Source: JADLGL01 sp963823045 (GTDB taxonomy: Bacteria; Pseudomonadota; Alphaproteobacteria; Rhizobiales; Kaistiaceae). From it: DNA of 64,000 nucleotides. The notes under the pieces are model-generated. The model was not told the origin of the DNA. It did not search any database and worked only from the letters and a program-made list of their open reading frames with translations. This document shows positions 9,190 through 20,222 of the stretch, one piece after another (positions within the stretch are counted from its first letter, which is position 1; each line of letters opens with the position of its first letter). A program made the position numbers and the translations under genes. Location of the stretch: the NCBI GenBank assembly GCA_963823045.1, contig CAWGKA010000009.1, positions 1-64,000 of the forward strand, given 5' to 3'.

Positions 9190-10937
9190 CCGGCATGCCT
9201 CAAGACGTTGGCGTCCATGGCCGCCTGCCTTGCCCCGATCGGAAGGGACAGCGGGAAAAGGAGATCGATGAAGCGCTCGGCCGTGGGTTGCGGCTCGTGA
9301 TTGGCAAGTCCCGGCCGTTCATTGGCTTCGATAAACGTATAGTCGGGCTTCCGCGGCGAGTTGACAATGAAGTCGACGCCGACGACCGGAATGTCGATCG
9401 CGCGGGCCACCTTGATGGCCGCCTCGACAAGCTTCGGATGGACCGTGTCGGTGACGTCGTGGATCGTACCGCCGGTGTGCAGATTGGCGGTACGCCGCAC
9501 GGGAAGCATCTTGCCTTCGGGAAGGACCGTCTCGAAGTCATAGCCATTGTCGCGGATCGTTCGCTCGGTTTCGGCGTCGAGCGGAATGCGCGATTCACCG
9601 CCGGTTGCTGAAGCGCGACGCCGGCTTTGCGTCTCGATCAATTGGCGCAGATCCGATCGGCCGTCGCCGATGACGGATGCGGGCCGCCGCACGGCCGCAG
9701 CGACGAGACGATAGTTGATGACGACGAGGCGCAGATCATCGCCATCGACCTGCTCCTCGATGAGCACCGTGTCGGACAGCGTCGCCGCCTCTTCGATCGC
9801 GTGATCGAGGTCAGGCTTGGTCGACAGTCCAACGGCGACGCCGCGCCCCTGCTCGCCGCGCGCGGGTTTGACGGCGACCTTGCCATGCTCTTCGAGGAAG
9901 GCTGCGATGACATCGCGGCCGGCGTCCGCGCGAATCTGGTCGGGGACAGATACGCCGGCGGAAGCAACGACGTTTCGAGTCACCGCCTTGTCGTCGCAAA
10001 TCGACATGGCGACCGCGGTGGTGAGCTCCGACAGGCTCTCGCGGCAGTGGATCGAACGGCCGCCATAGGAGAGACGGAAGAAGCCGTGCTCGGCATCGGT
10101 GACCTCGACATGGATACCGCGACGACGGGCTTCCTTGATGATTACGGCAGCGTAGGGATTAACCGATGCGTCGACCTCGGGGCCGGTGAACAGCGTTTCG
10201 TTGATCGGGTTCTTGCGCTTGACGGTGAAGAAGGGAACGCGCTTGAAGCCGAGTTTCTCGTAGAGCGCGATCGCCTGCTCGTTGTCGTGCAGGACGGACA
10301 GATCGAGATGCGACGCGCCGCGCGCGACGAAATATTCCGCAAGCCGGCGCACCAGCGCTTCGCCGACGCCGGGCGGCCGCGCCTGCGGATCGACGGCAAG
10401 GCACCAAAGCGAGGACCCGCGCTCGGGATCGTTGAAGGCGCGCTGATGGTCGACGCCGGTGACGGTGCCGAGGATCGCACCGCTGGCTTCGTCTTCGGCG
10501 ACGAAATAGGTGATCGAGCGCGCGTCGCGCTGCGCCCAGAAGAATTCCGGCGGGACGGTGATCATGCCGCGCGCCGCATAGATGCGGTTGATCGCCTCGG
10601 CGTCGGCCTTTGAAGTCAGGCGGCGGACGAAGAAGTTTCGCGGCGTCCGGCTCGACGCCCGATAGGTGGCAAGGTTCAGCCGGTAGGTGTGCGACGGATC
10701 GAGGAACACGTCCTGCGGCGCGTTGGCGAGCATGACATGCGGATCGCGGATATAGGCGGCGATATCACGCCGGTTCGGCTGCTCCTGCCGCAGCAGGGAG
10801 ATGAGATCGGCAGGGTCACGGAAGGTCTGGCCGAAGATGAGCCGGCCCCAGCCGAGTTGCAGCGCATAGTTCGGCGTGACGGCGACGTCGGTCGACGACT
10901 GGTCGTCGATCGGCGGCTTGAGGCTATGGTCGCGCAT
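9186..10937 (-). CDS. ngg: N-acetylglutaminylglutamine synthetase (GNAT plus ATP-grasp)
   Basis: An intact 583-residue bifunctional enzyme. The first half carries a GNAT acetyltransferase (TYFVAEDEASGAILGTVTG, then LAVDPQARPPGVGEALVRRL, the acetyl-CoA loop). The second half is an ATP-grasp ligase similar to the glutathione/cyanophycin synthetase group (KPARGEQGRGVAVGL, LIEEQVDGDDLRLVVI, GVDFIVNSP and FIEANERPGL for magnesium and ATP). The family (trio_acet_GNAT) acetylates and joins two glutamines to make N-acetylglutaminylglutamine, the precursor of the compatible solute NAGGN, induced by hyperosmotic stress in Sinorhizobium and Pseudomonas. It lies 98 bases downstream of asnO and overlaps the M42 gene by four bases. 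Confidence 0.93.
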   Translation of the reverse strand: MRDHSLKPPIDDQSSTDVAVTPNYALQLGWGRLIFGQTFRDPADLISLLRQEQPNRRDIAAYIRDPHVMLANAPQDVFLDPSHTYRLNLATYRASSRTPRNFFVRRLTSKADAEAINRIYAARGMITVPPEFFWAQRDARSITYFVAEDEASGAILGTVTGVDHQRAFNDPERGSSLWCLAVDPQARPPGVGEALVRRLAEYFVARGASHLDLSVLHDNEQAIALYEKLGFKRVPFFTVKRKNPINETLFTGPEVDASVNPYAAVIIKEARRRGIHVEVTDAEHGFFRLSYGGRSIHCRESLSELTTAVAMSICDDKAVTRNVVASAGVSVPDQIRADAGRDVIAAFLEEHGKVAVKPARGEQGRGVAVGLSTKPDLDHAIEEAATLSDTVLIEEQVDGDDLRLVVINYRLVAAAVRRPASVIGDGRSDLRQLIETQSRRRASATGGESRIPLDAETERTIRDNGYDFETVLPEGKMLPVRRTANLHTGGTIHDVTDTVHPKLVEAAIKVARAIDIPVVGVDFIVNSPRKPDYTFIEANERPGLANHEPQPTAERFIDLLFPLSLPIGARQAAMDANVLRHAG

Positions 10938-11035
10938 GCGGCGCAGGCGATGCCGATACGCGCCGCGGCCGCCCTGTTCGCGGGGGGCGCGCGAGCCGCT
11001 GTCTTCCGTGTCGGCGTTCCGTCATGGCGCTGCCA

Positions 11036-12812
11036 TCATATGTCGTGCGATTGCAGCCACATCTCGAGGAGGGCTGCCTGCCAGAGTTCGGAACCGCGCA
11101 GCGGCGTAATATGCCCGCTCGGATCGGCGAAGAGACTGTCGAGATAATCGGTACGGAAGATGCCGCGCTCGCGCGCTGCCTGGCTGGCGAACGCATCGCG
11201 GACGAGATCGAGATAGGGGCCGGAGATGTATTTCAGCTGCGGTACCGGGAAGTAGCCCTTGTTGCGGTCGATGACCTCGCTCGGAATGACCTGGCGCGCC
11301 GCGTCCTTGAGGATGCCCTTGCCGCCGTCATGCAGCTTGAACTCCGGCGGGATGGTCGCCGCCAGTTCGACAAGCTCGTGGTCGAGGAACGGCACGCGCG
11401 CTTCGAGGCCCCAGGCCATGGTCATGTTGTCGACGCGCTTCACCGGATCGTCGACCAGCATGATTTCGGAATCGAGCCGAAGAACGCGGTCGAGCGATGT
11501 TGCCGCGCCGGTACGGGCGAGATGCTCGGCGACGAGTTCGCGGCTGATATCGCCGTCGGCGATCCAGTCGTCCGCGAGCTGCGCTTTCAGCGTCTCATGA
11601 CTGCGATCGAAGAAGAGCTTGGCGTAGTCGCCGACGACGTCGTTTGAATCGGCAAGCGGCGGATACCAGTGATAGCCGGCGAAGACCTCGTCGGCGCCCT
11701 GGCCGGATTGCACGACCTTGATGTGCTTGGCGACTTCGCGGCTGAGCAGATAGAAGCCGATATTGTCGTATGAGACCATCGGCTCCGACATGGCGTGGAT
11801 GGTCTCGGGCAGCGCGCCGATGAGATCTTCGGCCGGCACGAAGATCTTGTGGTGATCGGTGTCGAAGCGGTCGGCGATAAGATCGGAATAGACGAACTCG
11901 TCCCCCTTCTCGCCGTTGGCCTCCTCGAAGCCGATCGAGAAAGTCTTGAGGTCATGCTGCCCCGCCTCGGCGAGGAGACCGACGATGAGGCTGGAATCGA
12001 CGCCGCCTGAAAGGAGAACCCCGACCGGCACGTCGGCGATCATCCGCCGCTTCACCGCGCGCCGGACGGAATCGAGCACGCGGTCCCGCCATTCCTCGCG
12101 GCCGAGGCCGTTGTCCTCGGCGCGGCGCTCATAGGACGGCGCCCAATAGACGCGGTCGTGATGTTCGCCGACGGCATTGAAGCGCCGGACCGTCGCGGCC
12201 GGCAATTTGCGCACGGCCTTGAGGATGGTGCGCGGCGCCGGCACGACGGCGTGGAAGCTCATATAGTTGTGCAGGGCTTCGCGATCGATCTCCTTGTCGA
12301 TGTCGCCGCCCGCAAGCAATGCCGGCAAGGACGAGGCGAAGCGAAGGCGTGGACCCGCATGAGACCAATAGAGCGGCTTGATGCCGAAGCGATCGCGGGC
12401 AATGACAATGTCGCCGCTGTCGCGCTCGGCGACGGCGAAGGCGAACATGCCGTGGAAGCGCTCGACGCAGGCGTCGCCCCAAGCATGATACGCCTTGAGC
12501 AGAACTTCGGTGTCGCTGTGCGAGAAGAAGCGATAGCCGGCGTCTTCGAGCTCGGCACGCAGCTCCGGATAGTTGTAGATGCAACCGTTGAAGACGACGG
12601 TCAGGCCGAGTTCGGGATCGACCATCGGCTGGCTGCCGCGTTCCGACAGATCGATGATCTTGAGGCGTCGATGGCCGAACGCAACCGGTCCTCTGCGCGA
12701 CGAGGCCGCTGCCGTCCGGGCCGCGCGGCGCCAGAGCGTTGGTCATTCGCGCGACCGCCGCCGGATCGGCAAACGCGCCATCGAATCGGATCTCACCGGC
12801 TATTCCACACAT
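11036..12812 (-). CDS. asnO: N-acetylglutaminylglutamine amidotransferase (asparagine-synthetase type), one frame break
   Basis: The N-terminus MCGIAGEIRFDG supplies the class II glutaminase nucleophile Cys2, followed by ALAPRGPDGSG. After a one-base insertion near 12699 the frame continues with FGHRRLKIIDLS and VFNGCIYNYPELR, and then the synthetase domain with the ATP pyrophosphatase loop LLSGGVDSSLI (about residue 265), FSIGFEE, SGQGADEVFAGYHW, and LEARVPFLDHELVE. Total about 591 residues. The family (trio_amidotrans, AsnO) transfers amide nitrogen to the C-terminus of N-acetylglutaminylglutamine to finish NAGGN. It is first in the operon asnO-ngg-M42. The final residues are WLQSHDI. Confidence 0.9.
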
Positions 12813-12939
12813 GCCGTGATGATCTTCCCGGGAACGATTGCGGATGACGGGGCCGCGCTTACCGCAGCCCTGCCGCGAAGGCGCTAGGTGCGCCGTGCGT
12901 CAAAGGATTGCCAAGCATAGACGCCACGACGCCGATCGA

Positions 12940-13900
12940 TCAAGTTTGGCGCCGATCGGCGCCTAGACGGGATGCTGCTGCCGGCTGCTCTAGCCCGGGA
13001 TTCTCCGTGATGATCAGCTGGGCTTCCTGCTCGACGGTGTCGCCATAGGTGCCGACCCAGATGTCGTAGCGGCCGCTGATCGGGTTCGGCGATCGCTGCA
13101 AGGGGTTGAGATTGCCGCCCGTATCGTCGTCGCAAATCCAGTTGCCGTCCGGATCGCGGATGACGAGCGTAGTGTCGTATGCGGACCGCGCGGCGATGGT
13201 GAGCGGCGCGGTGCCGGCGGTGTAGTTGAGGCCGAAGACCGGTGCATTGGCGATGAAGCCGTCGCATGCCTCGGCCAAGGCACCCGGATTGAGCGGGCCG
13301 CCGGAATGAACGTCGACGACATAGGGATTCGGCGAGAAGCCCGCGGCCAGCGTCGCTTCGCCATAGGTTGGCGGGAGCGTATGATCCGGCGTGCTGGGCG
13401 GCGTGTTGAGCGCGATGAAGGCCAGATACAGCGTCCCGGTACCGTAGGCCGAGACATAGAGCCGGGCCGGCGCAGTGGCGCCGACGGCATGCGTGCCGAC
13501 CCAGATGGCGTAGTCGCCCTCGGCCGGATCGGACAGTTGCACGGCCGGGTTCTGATCGCTCGCATCGTCATTGCAGTACCAGCCGCCGTCCGGGCCGGCG
13601 ACGACCAAGCGTGGTGTCGTCAGTGGCAACGACGGAGATGATCAGCGGTGCGCCGGTGCCGGTGTAGGTGAGGCGATAGTCCGGCGCCGCTGAGATATAG
13701 CCGGCGCACTGGCTGCCGAGTGCGGCGGCGTCGATGGCGCCGCCAGCGACGAGATTTGTGGTGAAGGGATCGTTTTCGAAGCCTGCCGCCAATGTGGCCG
13801 TGCCAAAGGTGGGGTCGAGGGTCGGCATCCTGGGCTGCGCCACAGAGCCGCCTACGCCCAGCAGCAGAACCGCCAGGGCGATACGGGTTGGAACTCTCAT
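12940..13900 (-). CDS. secreted two-repeat PPC-like protein, one frame break
   Basis: Starts MRVPTRIALAVLLLGVGGSVAQ, a signal peptide, followed by two copies of the domain described for 342-2224. Copy one has DPTFGTATLAAGF, SQCAGYISAAPDYRLTY and, after the break, a cysteine-containing GGWYCNDDA and GDYAIWVGTH. Copy two has PPTYGEATLAAGF, EACDGFIANAPVFGLNY, YDTTLVIRDPDGNWICDDD and GRYDIWVGTYGD. A one-base insertion (TT for T near 13607) interrupts the DTTLVV motif of copy one. The C-terminal tail is short. Its ATG overlaps the TGA of the following repeat gene (ATGA at 13897-13900), so the two repeat genes are probably co-expressed. Function unknown. Confidence 0.78.
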
Positions 13901-15910
13901 ATTACGCTATCCCTTGCCGGACGGTTGGGAGGCCCGTCCGTGTTTGTCAAAGCTGTTGTCGTCCGCGACCCTGCAGATCGAGCGTCGCGGCCGGTTTCAT
14001 CGATGCACCGAACGTGCCGATCGCCATTCTCAACCGGCGCCGCTGGCAGGAGGAGCGCTGGCCGGCAGCCGCGGACCCACTCGCCGGTGGCGCACTCGCC
14101 GGCGGCGGCGCTTTCGCCAGGCATGACGAAGATCGGGTTGTCTGGGAGCGGCGCGCCCGATGCGGGCGGCGGGATCGACGGCGGCGGAACCGACGGCGGC
14201 AGGACTTCGCGGTTGTCGATCGTATCGGAGATGTGGAGCGTCGCCGGCGCGGCGACGTCGCCATAGGTGCCGACCCAGATGTCGTATTGGCCGGCGAGCG
14301 GATGATCGAAGGCAAGAGCGGGGTTGAGCGACGGGCCGCCATCGTCGTCGCAGATCCAATTGCCGTCCGGATCGTTGACGACAAGCGTCGTGTCGTCGCC
14401 GGAATCGACCCAGATATAGAGTGGGCCATCGCCGGGCTGATAATGCAGCCGGTAGGTCGGGCCGGCGGTAACGAGGCCGAACGCAGCCGACCGTACCGGC
14501 GTCGACATCGCCGCCCGCGGTGACGTCGATGGCGAGCGGGTCGGGCGCAAAACCCTGAGCCAGATCGATTTCGCCGAAGGCCGGCGTCAGGTTCCAATCG
14601 GGGCTGCCCGCCGTTGCGCTATCCGGCCCGCCGACCTCGCTGATGAACAGGGTCGCCGCCTGGTTGGGTCCGACATCATAGGTGCCGACCCAGATGTCAT
14701 ACTGGCCGGTGCCGGCGGGGTCGAAGGTGATCTGCGGGTTGAGGCCGTTGGTGTCGTCATTGCAGAACCAGTTGCCGTCCGGGTCGGCGATGACCAGCGT
14801 CGTGTCCGCCTCCGACATGACATAGAAGGTCAGCGGCGCCGCACCGGCCTGATACTGGATGCGGTAGGTCGGGGCGCTGGTAACATAACCGGCGCAGCCC
14901 TCGCCAGCGGCCGTCGCGTCGACTTCGCCGCCGGCCGTCACATCGATGTACATCGGCTGCGGGGAGAAGCCTGCCTCCAGGTTGGTCGAGCCGGCGGTCG
15001 GATCGAGGTCCCAGTTGAGAACGCCGCCGCCGAAGGGCTGTGTCTCGGAGAAATAGAGCGTCGCCTGCGCCGTCGGACCCTGATCGTAGGTGCCGACCCA
15101 GATGTTGTAGTCGCCGGAGAGCGGCTGATCGATGGTGATCGACGGGTTGTAGTTGCCGCCGGAATCGTCGTCGCAGATCCAGTTGCCGTTGGGATCGCTG
15201 ATGATCAGCGTCGTGTCGCTGGTTGAGGCGACCGAGACGTAGAGCGGTCCGCTGCCTGCGGTAGTTGAGCCGAACGTCAGGCGCGGCGGTGACATAGCCA
15301 TAGCAGCCCACGCCTTCGGCCGAGACGTTGCCGCCGGCTGCGAGGTCGATCGTGAACGGGTCGGGCGCGAAGCCGGCGCCAAGATCGAAAATGCCGTAAT
15401 TGGGGTCGAGGCCCCCATCGAGATCGCCCGTCGGCCGGCGGCGGCCCCGCATGCTCGGCGATGCTCAGCGTTGCCTCGGGAAAGCCGCTCTGGTCGTAGG
15501 TGCCGACCCAGATGTCGTACTGGCCACCGGCTGGATTATCCATTTGAATCAGCGGGTTGAAGTTCCCCGCCGAGTCGTCGTCGCAGATCCAGTTGCCGTT
15601 CGGATCGTTGATGACAAGCGTAGTGTCGGCCGCGGAGAGGACCGAGAAGATCAGTGGCGCCGTGCCCGGCGTGTAGAAGATGCGATAGTCCGGCGCATCG
15701 GCAATGAAGCCGACGCAATTGCCGCCGAGCGCGGTGGCGTCCTGATCGCCGCCCGCCTCAAGCTGGACCGTATAGGGATCGGGCTGGAAGTGGCCGCTGA
15801 GGAGCTTGGTCGAGCCAAAGGTAGGATCGAGGGTCCAATCCTGCGCCCCGGCACTGCCCAGTCCGAGAACCAGGGTGGCGAACGGCGACGATCGCGATCT
15901 TGCGCAACAT
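13897..15910 (-). CDS. secreted four-repeat PPC-like protein, four frame breaks
   Basis: The start ATG at 15910 has GGGAGG eight bases upstream and encodes MLRKIAIVAV. An indel near 15883 lies inside the signal peptide, which resumes as ATLVLGLGSAGAQ. Four repeat domains follow: DWTLDPTFGSTKLLSG with ADTTLVINDPNGNWICDDD; GLDPNYGIFDLGAGF with SDTTLIISDPNGNWICDDD; DLDPTAGSTNLEAGF with ADTTLVIADPDGNWFCNDD; and NLTPAFGEIDLAQGF with DDTTLVVNDPDGNWICDDD. Each ends in a YDIWVGTY-like strand. Further indels lie near 15440, 15275 and 14490. The tail is Pro-rich (VLPPSVPPPSIPPPASG) with two cysteines. A hairpin at 13918-13940 inside the apparent 3' end suggests that the real stop may be earlier. It is a paralogue of the genes at 342, 12940, 28427 and 39525. 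Confidence 0.75.
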
Positions 15911-16123
15911 CTGCTGTTCCTCCCGGATGCGGCGGCTTGAGCTATCGCAAGGTGACTTGCCGGACGGAGGCTAGCATGGCCGGGAATGGTGGAACAACGG
16001 GCGAAGGCATGCATGCTTTTCCGTCTGCCGGGCCGGATTTCATTGAAGCTTCGCGCGTAAGTCACTAGATTAGCCCTGCTGCGGATATCCGACGCCCGCC
16101 AACCCCTGGGGAGACTGGAACCA

Positions 16124-17348
16124 ATGGCCGACAATCTGCCAAGCCCGATGCAATATCTCGACAAGGCGATGGGCGCGTTGCGCGACATCGGGCTGTTGCC
16201 CACAGCGACCGAAGAGGCGCCGATCACCCACCTCCTGCAGCAGATTTCCGACCTCGACGAGGAACGCATCGTCGTCATCACGCGAACGCTGTCGCAGACC
16301 TCGACCTTCAACGACGTCGTCCGCGAGCAGATCGCGGCAATGACGATCGGCGAGCGCTACGAGAAGATCTCGAGCGCCTTCGATTCCATCCGCGACGACG
16401 CCAAGGCGATGGTCGACCAGCTGGATGACGGCAAGATTTCCTTCACCGAGCGGCTGTCCAACATGTGGACCAAGTTCCGCCGCGGCGACATCGCCGACCG
16501 TTTCGACGACATCCGCAAGAATTATCTCGACGTCGCGCGCGGACACGCGCGTCCAGATCGAGCGCGAGCACACCATCCTCGAGGCCTATCGCGATTTCCG
16601 TGGCGCGCTGAAGCAGGCCGAAGTCCTTGCCTTCGAAGTGCTGAAGACGGCCGAGGGCAAGCTCGACGAAACCAAGCGGGACCTCTCCGCCAAATCCGAT
16701 GTTGCCAGCCAGGGAACAGACGATCAGGCCGAGCAGGCGCGGCGCGAGCTCGCCCGCGACGAAGCGCTCCGCGCCGTCCAGGACATGGAGAAGCGCTACC
16801 AGATCGCCAAGGATCTCTCCGACAATCTCACCGTCGGCTACAACACCTCCGAGGTGGTGATGGCGCGTCTGATGCAGACGACCAACGCCAAGGAGCGCGT
16901 CTACGCTCAGGCGGTCTCCTTCTTCTCGACCAACGAAACCGTCCTCACCGCGCTGAAGGCGTCCTTCACCGGTCTGGCCGGCCTGCATGAGGCGACCCAG
17001 ACGGTCGAGGAGATGAAGGAAGGCGTTTCGAAGAGCCTGGAGACGCTCTCCGAGATCGGCGACAAGGTGCAGGAAGCCGCGCTCAAGGCCGGCTACGGCC
17101 CGACCATCCGCGCCGACGCGGTCAAGAAGCTGGTCGATTCCGTCGTCAGCTTCCAGGAGCGCTCGCGCGAGATCATCGCCGAGATGCGCACGCTGGCGAC
17201 CAAGAACGCCGAGGAGATCCGGGAATCGGTCGAGGACGGCAAGCGGCGCCTGGCGCGGCTGAGCGAGGAAGCGGCGCAGCTGCCGCCGCCGGAGCCTGCA
17301 CTCGACCGCGCCGGCCGCGTAGCGCCGCCGGCACCGGAGAACAGCTGA
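16124..17348 (+). CDS. coiled-coil cytoplasmic protein, possibly TelA-like, one frame break
   Basis: About 408 residues, almost entirely helical, without signal peptide or membrane span. Starts MADNLPSPMQYLDKAMGALR with GGGGAG about ten bases upstream of the ATG. Charged heptad-rich segments dominate, and a late motif (YAQAVSFFSTNETVLTALKAS, then EMKEGVSKSLETL) loosely resembles the C-terminal half of TelA / toxic-anion-resistance proteins. A one-base insertion near 16543 (GCGCGGACACG) breaks the frame. It is first of three closely packed genes with the next starting three bases after its stop, so they probably act together, perhaps at the membrane. The family assignment is tentative. Confidence 0.6.
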
Positions 17349-17350
17349 AG

Positions 17351-18312
17351 ATGGCCGAGGCGGTCGCAGTCTCGAAGCCACCGCTCGACGATCTGATGAT
17401 GGCGATGGACGTGGTCGACACGCTTCGCCATCGCGAAGCGTTGGTCGAACGCGAGCTCTCGGGCGACCAGCGACGGGCGAAGATGATCGAGCGCCTGCGC
17501 GAGATTTACGCCTCGCAGGGCATCGCCGTCACCGACCGCATCCTCGAGGAAGGCGTCGAGGCGCTCGAAGCAGGAGCGCTTCGTCTACAAGCCGCGCCAA
17601 GGCGGCTTCTCCTTCACCCTCGCCCGGCTCTACGTCCAGTCGCGCGACGGTCCTGCGCAATATCGGCATCGGCATCGCGACGCTGGTCCTTGGCACGGCG
17701 ATCTGGTTCTTCGCCATCGAGCAACCGCGGCAGCGCGGCATCGAAGCCGACCAGCAGGCCGCCGTGGCGCTGCAGACAGAACTCGGCGAGACGATCCCGG
17801 CCGATCTCACCCGCCTCAGCACCGCCATCGCCGCCGAGGCCAATGATCCGGCGGTCGCCGCCGCCGCGGCGACGACGGCTTCGGACGGGCGGGCAGCAGC
17901 CGCCACGGGCGATGCGACAGCGGCGCGCGCCGCCGTCGCCAGCCTCGAAGCGACGCTCGCCGAGTTGCAGCTCACTTACGACGTGCAGGTCGTGTCACGG
18001 CCGGGAGAACGATCCGGCGTTTACCGCATCCCCGACGCCAATGCGGCGGCGCGCAACTACTATCTCATCGTCGAGGCGATCGGCGCGGATGGCAAAGCGA
18101 TCCCGCGATCGATCACCAGCGAAGAGGACGGCACGACGCGGACAGTGACCGAATGGGGCATCCGTGTGCCCGAAGCGGTCTACAACGCGGTCGGCGCCGA
18201 CAAGGCCGATGACGGCATCATCCAGAACGACATCGTCGGCGAGAAGGCCCGCGGCGACCTCAATATCACCTGGACGATGAACGTCCTCGGCGGCGCAATC
18301 ACCAACTGGTAG
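17351..18312 (+). CDS. single-span membrane protein of a three-gene operon, two frame breaks
   Basis: The N-terminal cytoplasmic part reads DDLMMAMDVVDTLRHREALVEREL, DQRRAKMIERLREIYASQGI and, in the next frame, ERFVYKPRQGGFSFTLARLYV. A transmembrane helix (IGIGIATLVLGTAIWFFAIE) appears in a third frame at about 17655-17715. The remaining 190 residues are an Ala-rich helical segment and a beta-rich C-terminal domain (YYLIVEAIGADGKAIPRSI) that ends ITNW. Indels lie near 17573 and 17645. It is the middle gene of the operon with 16124 and 18322. I do not know its function; a DUF6384-type family is possible. Confidence 0.6.
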
Positions 18313-18321
18313 GGCAAGGAT

Positions 18322-19755
18322 TTGGTCGTCTTCTCAACTGTTCCTTCGGGGTCGATGACGGGTCGTCAGGCAATGGCCGAGATCGATCGCGGCCTCGACG
18401 CGCTGCGCAAGGAAGAGGAGCGGCTGACGCGCGAATTGTCGGCGCTGACCGACAAGATCGCCAAGGCGCAGTCTGACGAGACGGGGGCGCTCGGCGACCT
18501 CGCCCGCTTCAAGCTCGCCGCCGATGGCGAGCAGGTCGGCGCGCGGCTCGACCAGGCGAGCAAGGAAGCCGGCGACCTGATGGCCTCGCGCAAGACGGCG
18601 ATCGCCGAGCTTGAAAAGACAAAGGCCGAGAAGAGCGAGACCCTCGCCGAGCACCAGAAGAATCTGGACGCGCTCAGGGCCGAACTCGAAGAGGTCGAGG
18701 ACAAGATCGACGAATTGGCGCCTCAGCTTGAGGCGAAGCTCGCGGCCGATACCGCACATCAACAGTTGGTCGCCGCGGCCGAGACCGCCGCCTCAATGGC
18801 GGAGAACGCGGCAAAGAAGGCGGAGCAGGCTGAAGCCGACCGCAGGGAGAAGAGCGTCGCCTACCAGAAGGACATGCTCTTCATGTATCTGTGGCAGCGC
18901 CAATTCGGTACACCGCAATATCACTATCGCGGCCTGACGCGGACGCTCGACCGCTGGGTCTCCAACCTCATCGGTTTCCTCGAGGCTCGCCCCTCCTATG
19001 TCCTGCTCAACGAGATTCCCGATCGCTTGGGCGCGCACGCGCAGCAAATAGCCGTCGCGGCCGACGAAGCGGTGAAAGCGGTGCATGATTCCGAGAACCG
19101 CGCCCTCGCCGAGATCGCGGGCGAAGATATCAATAGCCGCGCCGATGCGCTCGCCCAGGGCATCTCAACGCAAGAGGAGGCAATCGCTCCGTTGGAAGGC
19201 GAAGTTGCCACCCTGGACCAGCGCGCCGGCGCTTTCGCTGCCGGCGAGGACGACGCTTTCAAGCAGGCGATCGCGGCTCTGTCGCGATCGATTGCAGCCG
19301 AGGACATGCACGCTCTCCGCGTCGAGGCGGAGAAAACCCCCTCGCCCGAGGATGAGCGTTTCGTCGAGCGGCTGGCGAAAGCCCGCGCCGAAGTGGCGCG
19401 GCTTCAGCCTGATGCCGACAAGCTGCGCAAGCAAGTCTCGGAAGTCTCCGAGCGGCGCCAGGATCTTCTCAAGATCGCGCAGGATTTCCGCCAGCGTGGC
19501 TGGGAACATCGCGGCCACACCTTCGACTTCGGCGACATGATGACCGGCTTCATGCTCGGCCAGGTCACGCGCGGCATATTCTGGGGCGGGATCGCCAACT
19601 CACACCGCGGCATCAATTATGGACGCCGCAGCGGCGGCGGCGGTTTCGGCGGCGGCTTTGGTGGCGGTTTCGGCGGCGGCGGTTTCGGTGGTGGCGGCTT
19701 CCGCGGCGGCGGAGGCTTCGGCGGTGGCGGCTTCCGGACCGGTGGCGGCTTCTAG
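18322..19755 (+). CDS. long coiled-coil protein with glycine-rich tail
   Basis: An intact frame of 477 residues. The TTG at 18322 follows AAGGA closely; an ATG at 18355 (MTGRQAMAEIDRGLDAL) is an equally good start. Residues 15-185 form a continuous coiled coil (EEERLTRELSALTDKIAKAQ). A central globular region with aromatic residues follows (MLFMYLWQRQFGTPQYHYRG), then more coiled coil, a short hydrophobic/Gly segment (MMTGFMLGQVTRGIFWGGI) and an extreme GGGFGGGF-type tail. The tail is low-complexity and could mediate self-association. It is the last gene of the three-gene operon. Its stop overlaps that of the opposing response regulator by three bases. Confidence 0.7.
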   Translation: MVVFSTVPSGSMTGRQAMAEIDRGLDALRKEEERLTRELSALTDKIAKAQSDETGALGDLARFKLAADGEQVGARLDQASKEAGDLMASRKTAIAELEKTKAEKSETLAEHQKNLDALRAELEEVEDKIDELAPQLEAKLAADTAHQQLVAAAETAASMAENAAKKAEQAEADRREKSVAYQKDMLFMYLWQRQFGTPQYHYRGLTRTLDRWVSNLIGFLEARPSYVLLNEIPDRLGAHAQQIAVAADEAVKAVHDSENRALAEIAGEDINSRADALAQGISTQEEAIAPLEGEVATLDQRAGAFAAGEDDAFKQAIAALSRSIAAEDMHALRVEAEKTPSPEDERFVERLAKARAEVARLQPDADKLRKQVSEVSERRQDLLKIAQDFRQRGWEHRGHTFDFGDMMTGFMLGQVTRGIFWGGIANSHRGINYGRRSGGGGFGGGFGGGFGGGGFGGGGFRGGGGFGGGGFRTGGGF

Positions 19756-20222
19756 CCGGTCAGCGCCAGATCCTGCTCGCGGTCCGTCTCAATTCCGAGA
19801 CGCGCCTTGAGCCACCGCATTTCCTGATCGCGAGCACGGTTGCGGATCAGCTGCCACACCGTGTGCGACAGCAGCGGCAGCTTTAGCGGCTTGGCGACGT
19901 AGCCGGCGGCGCCGAGGGCAAAGGCACGCTCGCAGTCGTCGTCTCCTTCTGCCGCTGACAGTACGATGACCGGCATCACCGACAATTTGTCGTCACGCTG
20001 GCAGGCAGTGAGAAACTGGAACCCATCCATGCCCGGCAATCCGACGTCAACGACCGTCAGGTCGAACGTGTCGGCCCGTACGCGCCGCAGGGCCTCGTTG
20101 CCATCATGGGAGACGGTAACGTGATGTCCGTGCTCGCCGAGTGCCGAGGTGACGGCGGAGGCAATTGCCGGATCGGCATCGGCCAAGAGCAAATGGTAGT
20201 TGCGATCGAGAGGACTGGGCAT
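19752..20222 (-). CDS. single-domain response regulator (CheY-like)
   Basis: A 156-residue receiver domain without an output domain. Visible residues: acidic pair in LLLADADPA (Asp15/Asp17), phospho-acceptor Asp in LTVVDVGLPGMDG (about 56), Ser in VIVLSAAEG (about 88), and Lys in GYVAKPLKLP (about 111). A C-terminal helix of about 35 residues (RARDQEMRWLKARLGIETD) extends beyond the receiver. It acts as a phosphorylation-switched partner for another protein; no histidine kinase gene lies nearby. It is convergent with the coiled-coil operon, sharing CTAG at the stops. Confidence 0.88.
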   Translation of the reverse strand: MPSPLDRNYHLLLADADPAIASAVTSALGEHGHHVTVSHDGNEALRRVRADTFDLTVVDVGLPGMDGFQFLTACQRDDKLSVMPVIVLSAAEGDDDCERAFALGAAGYVAKPLKLPLLSHTVWQLIRNRARDQEMRWLKARLGIETDREQDLALTG

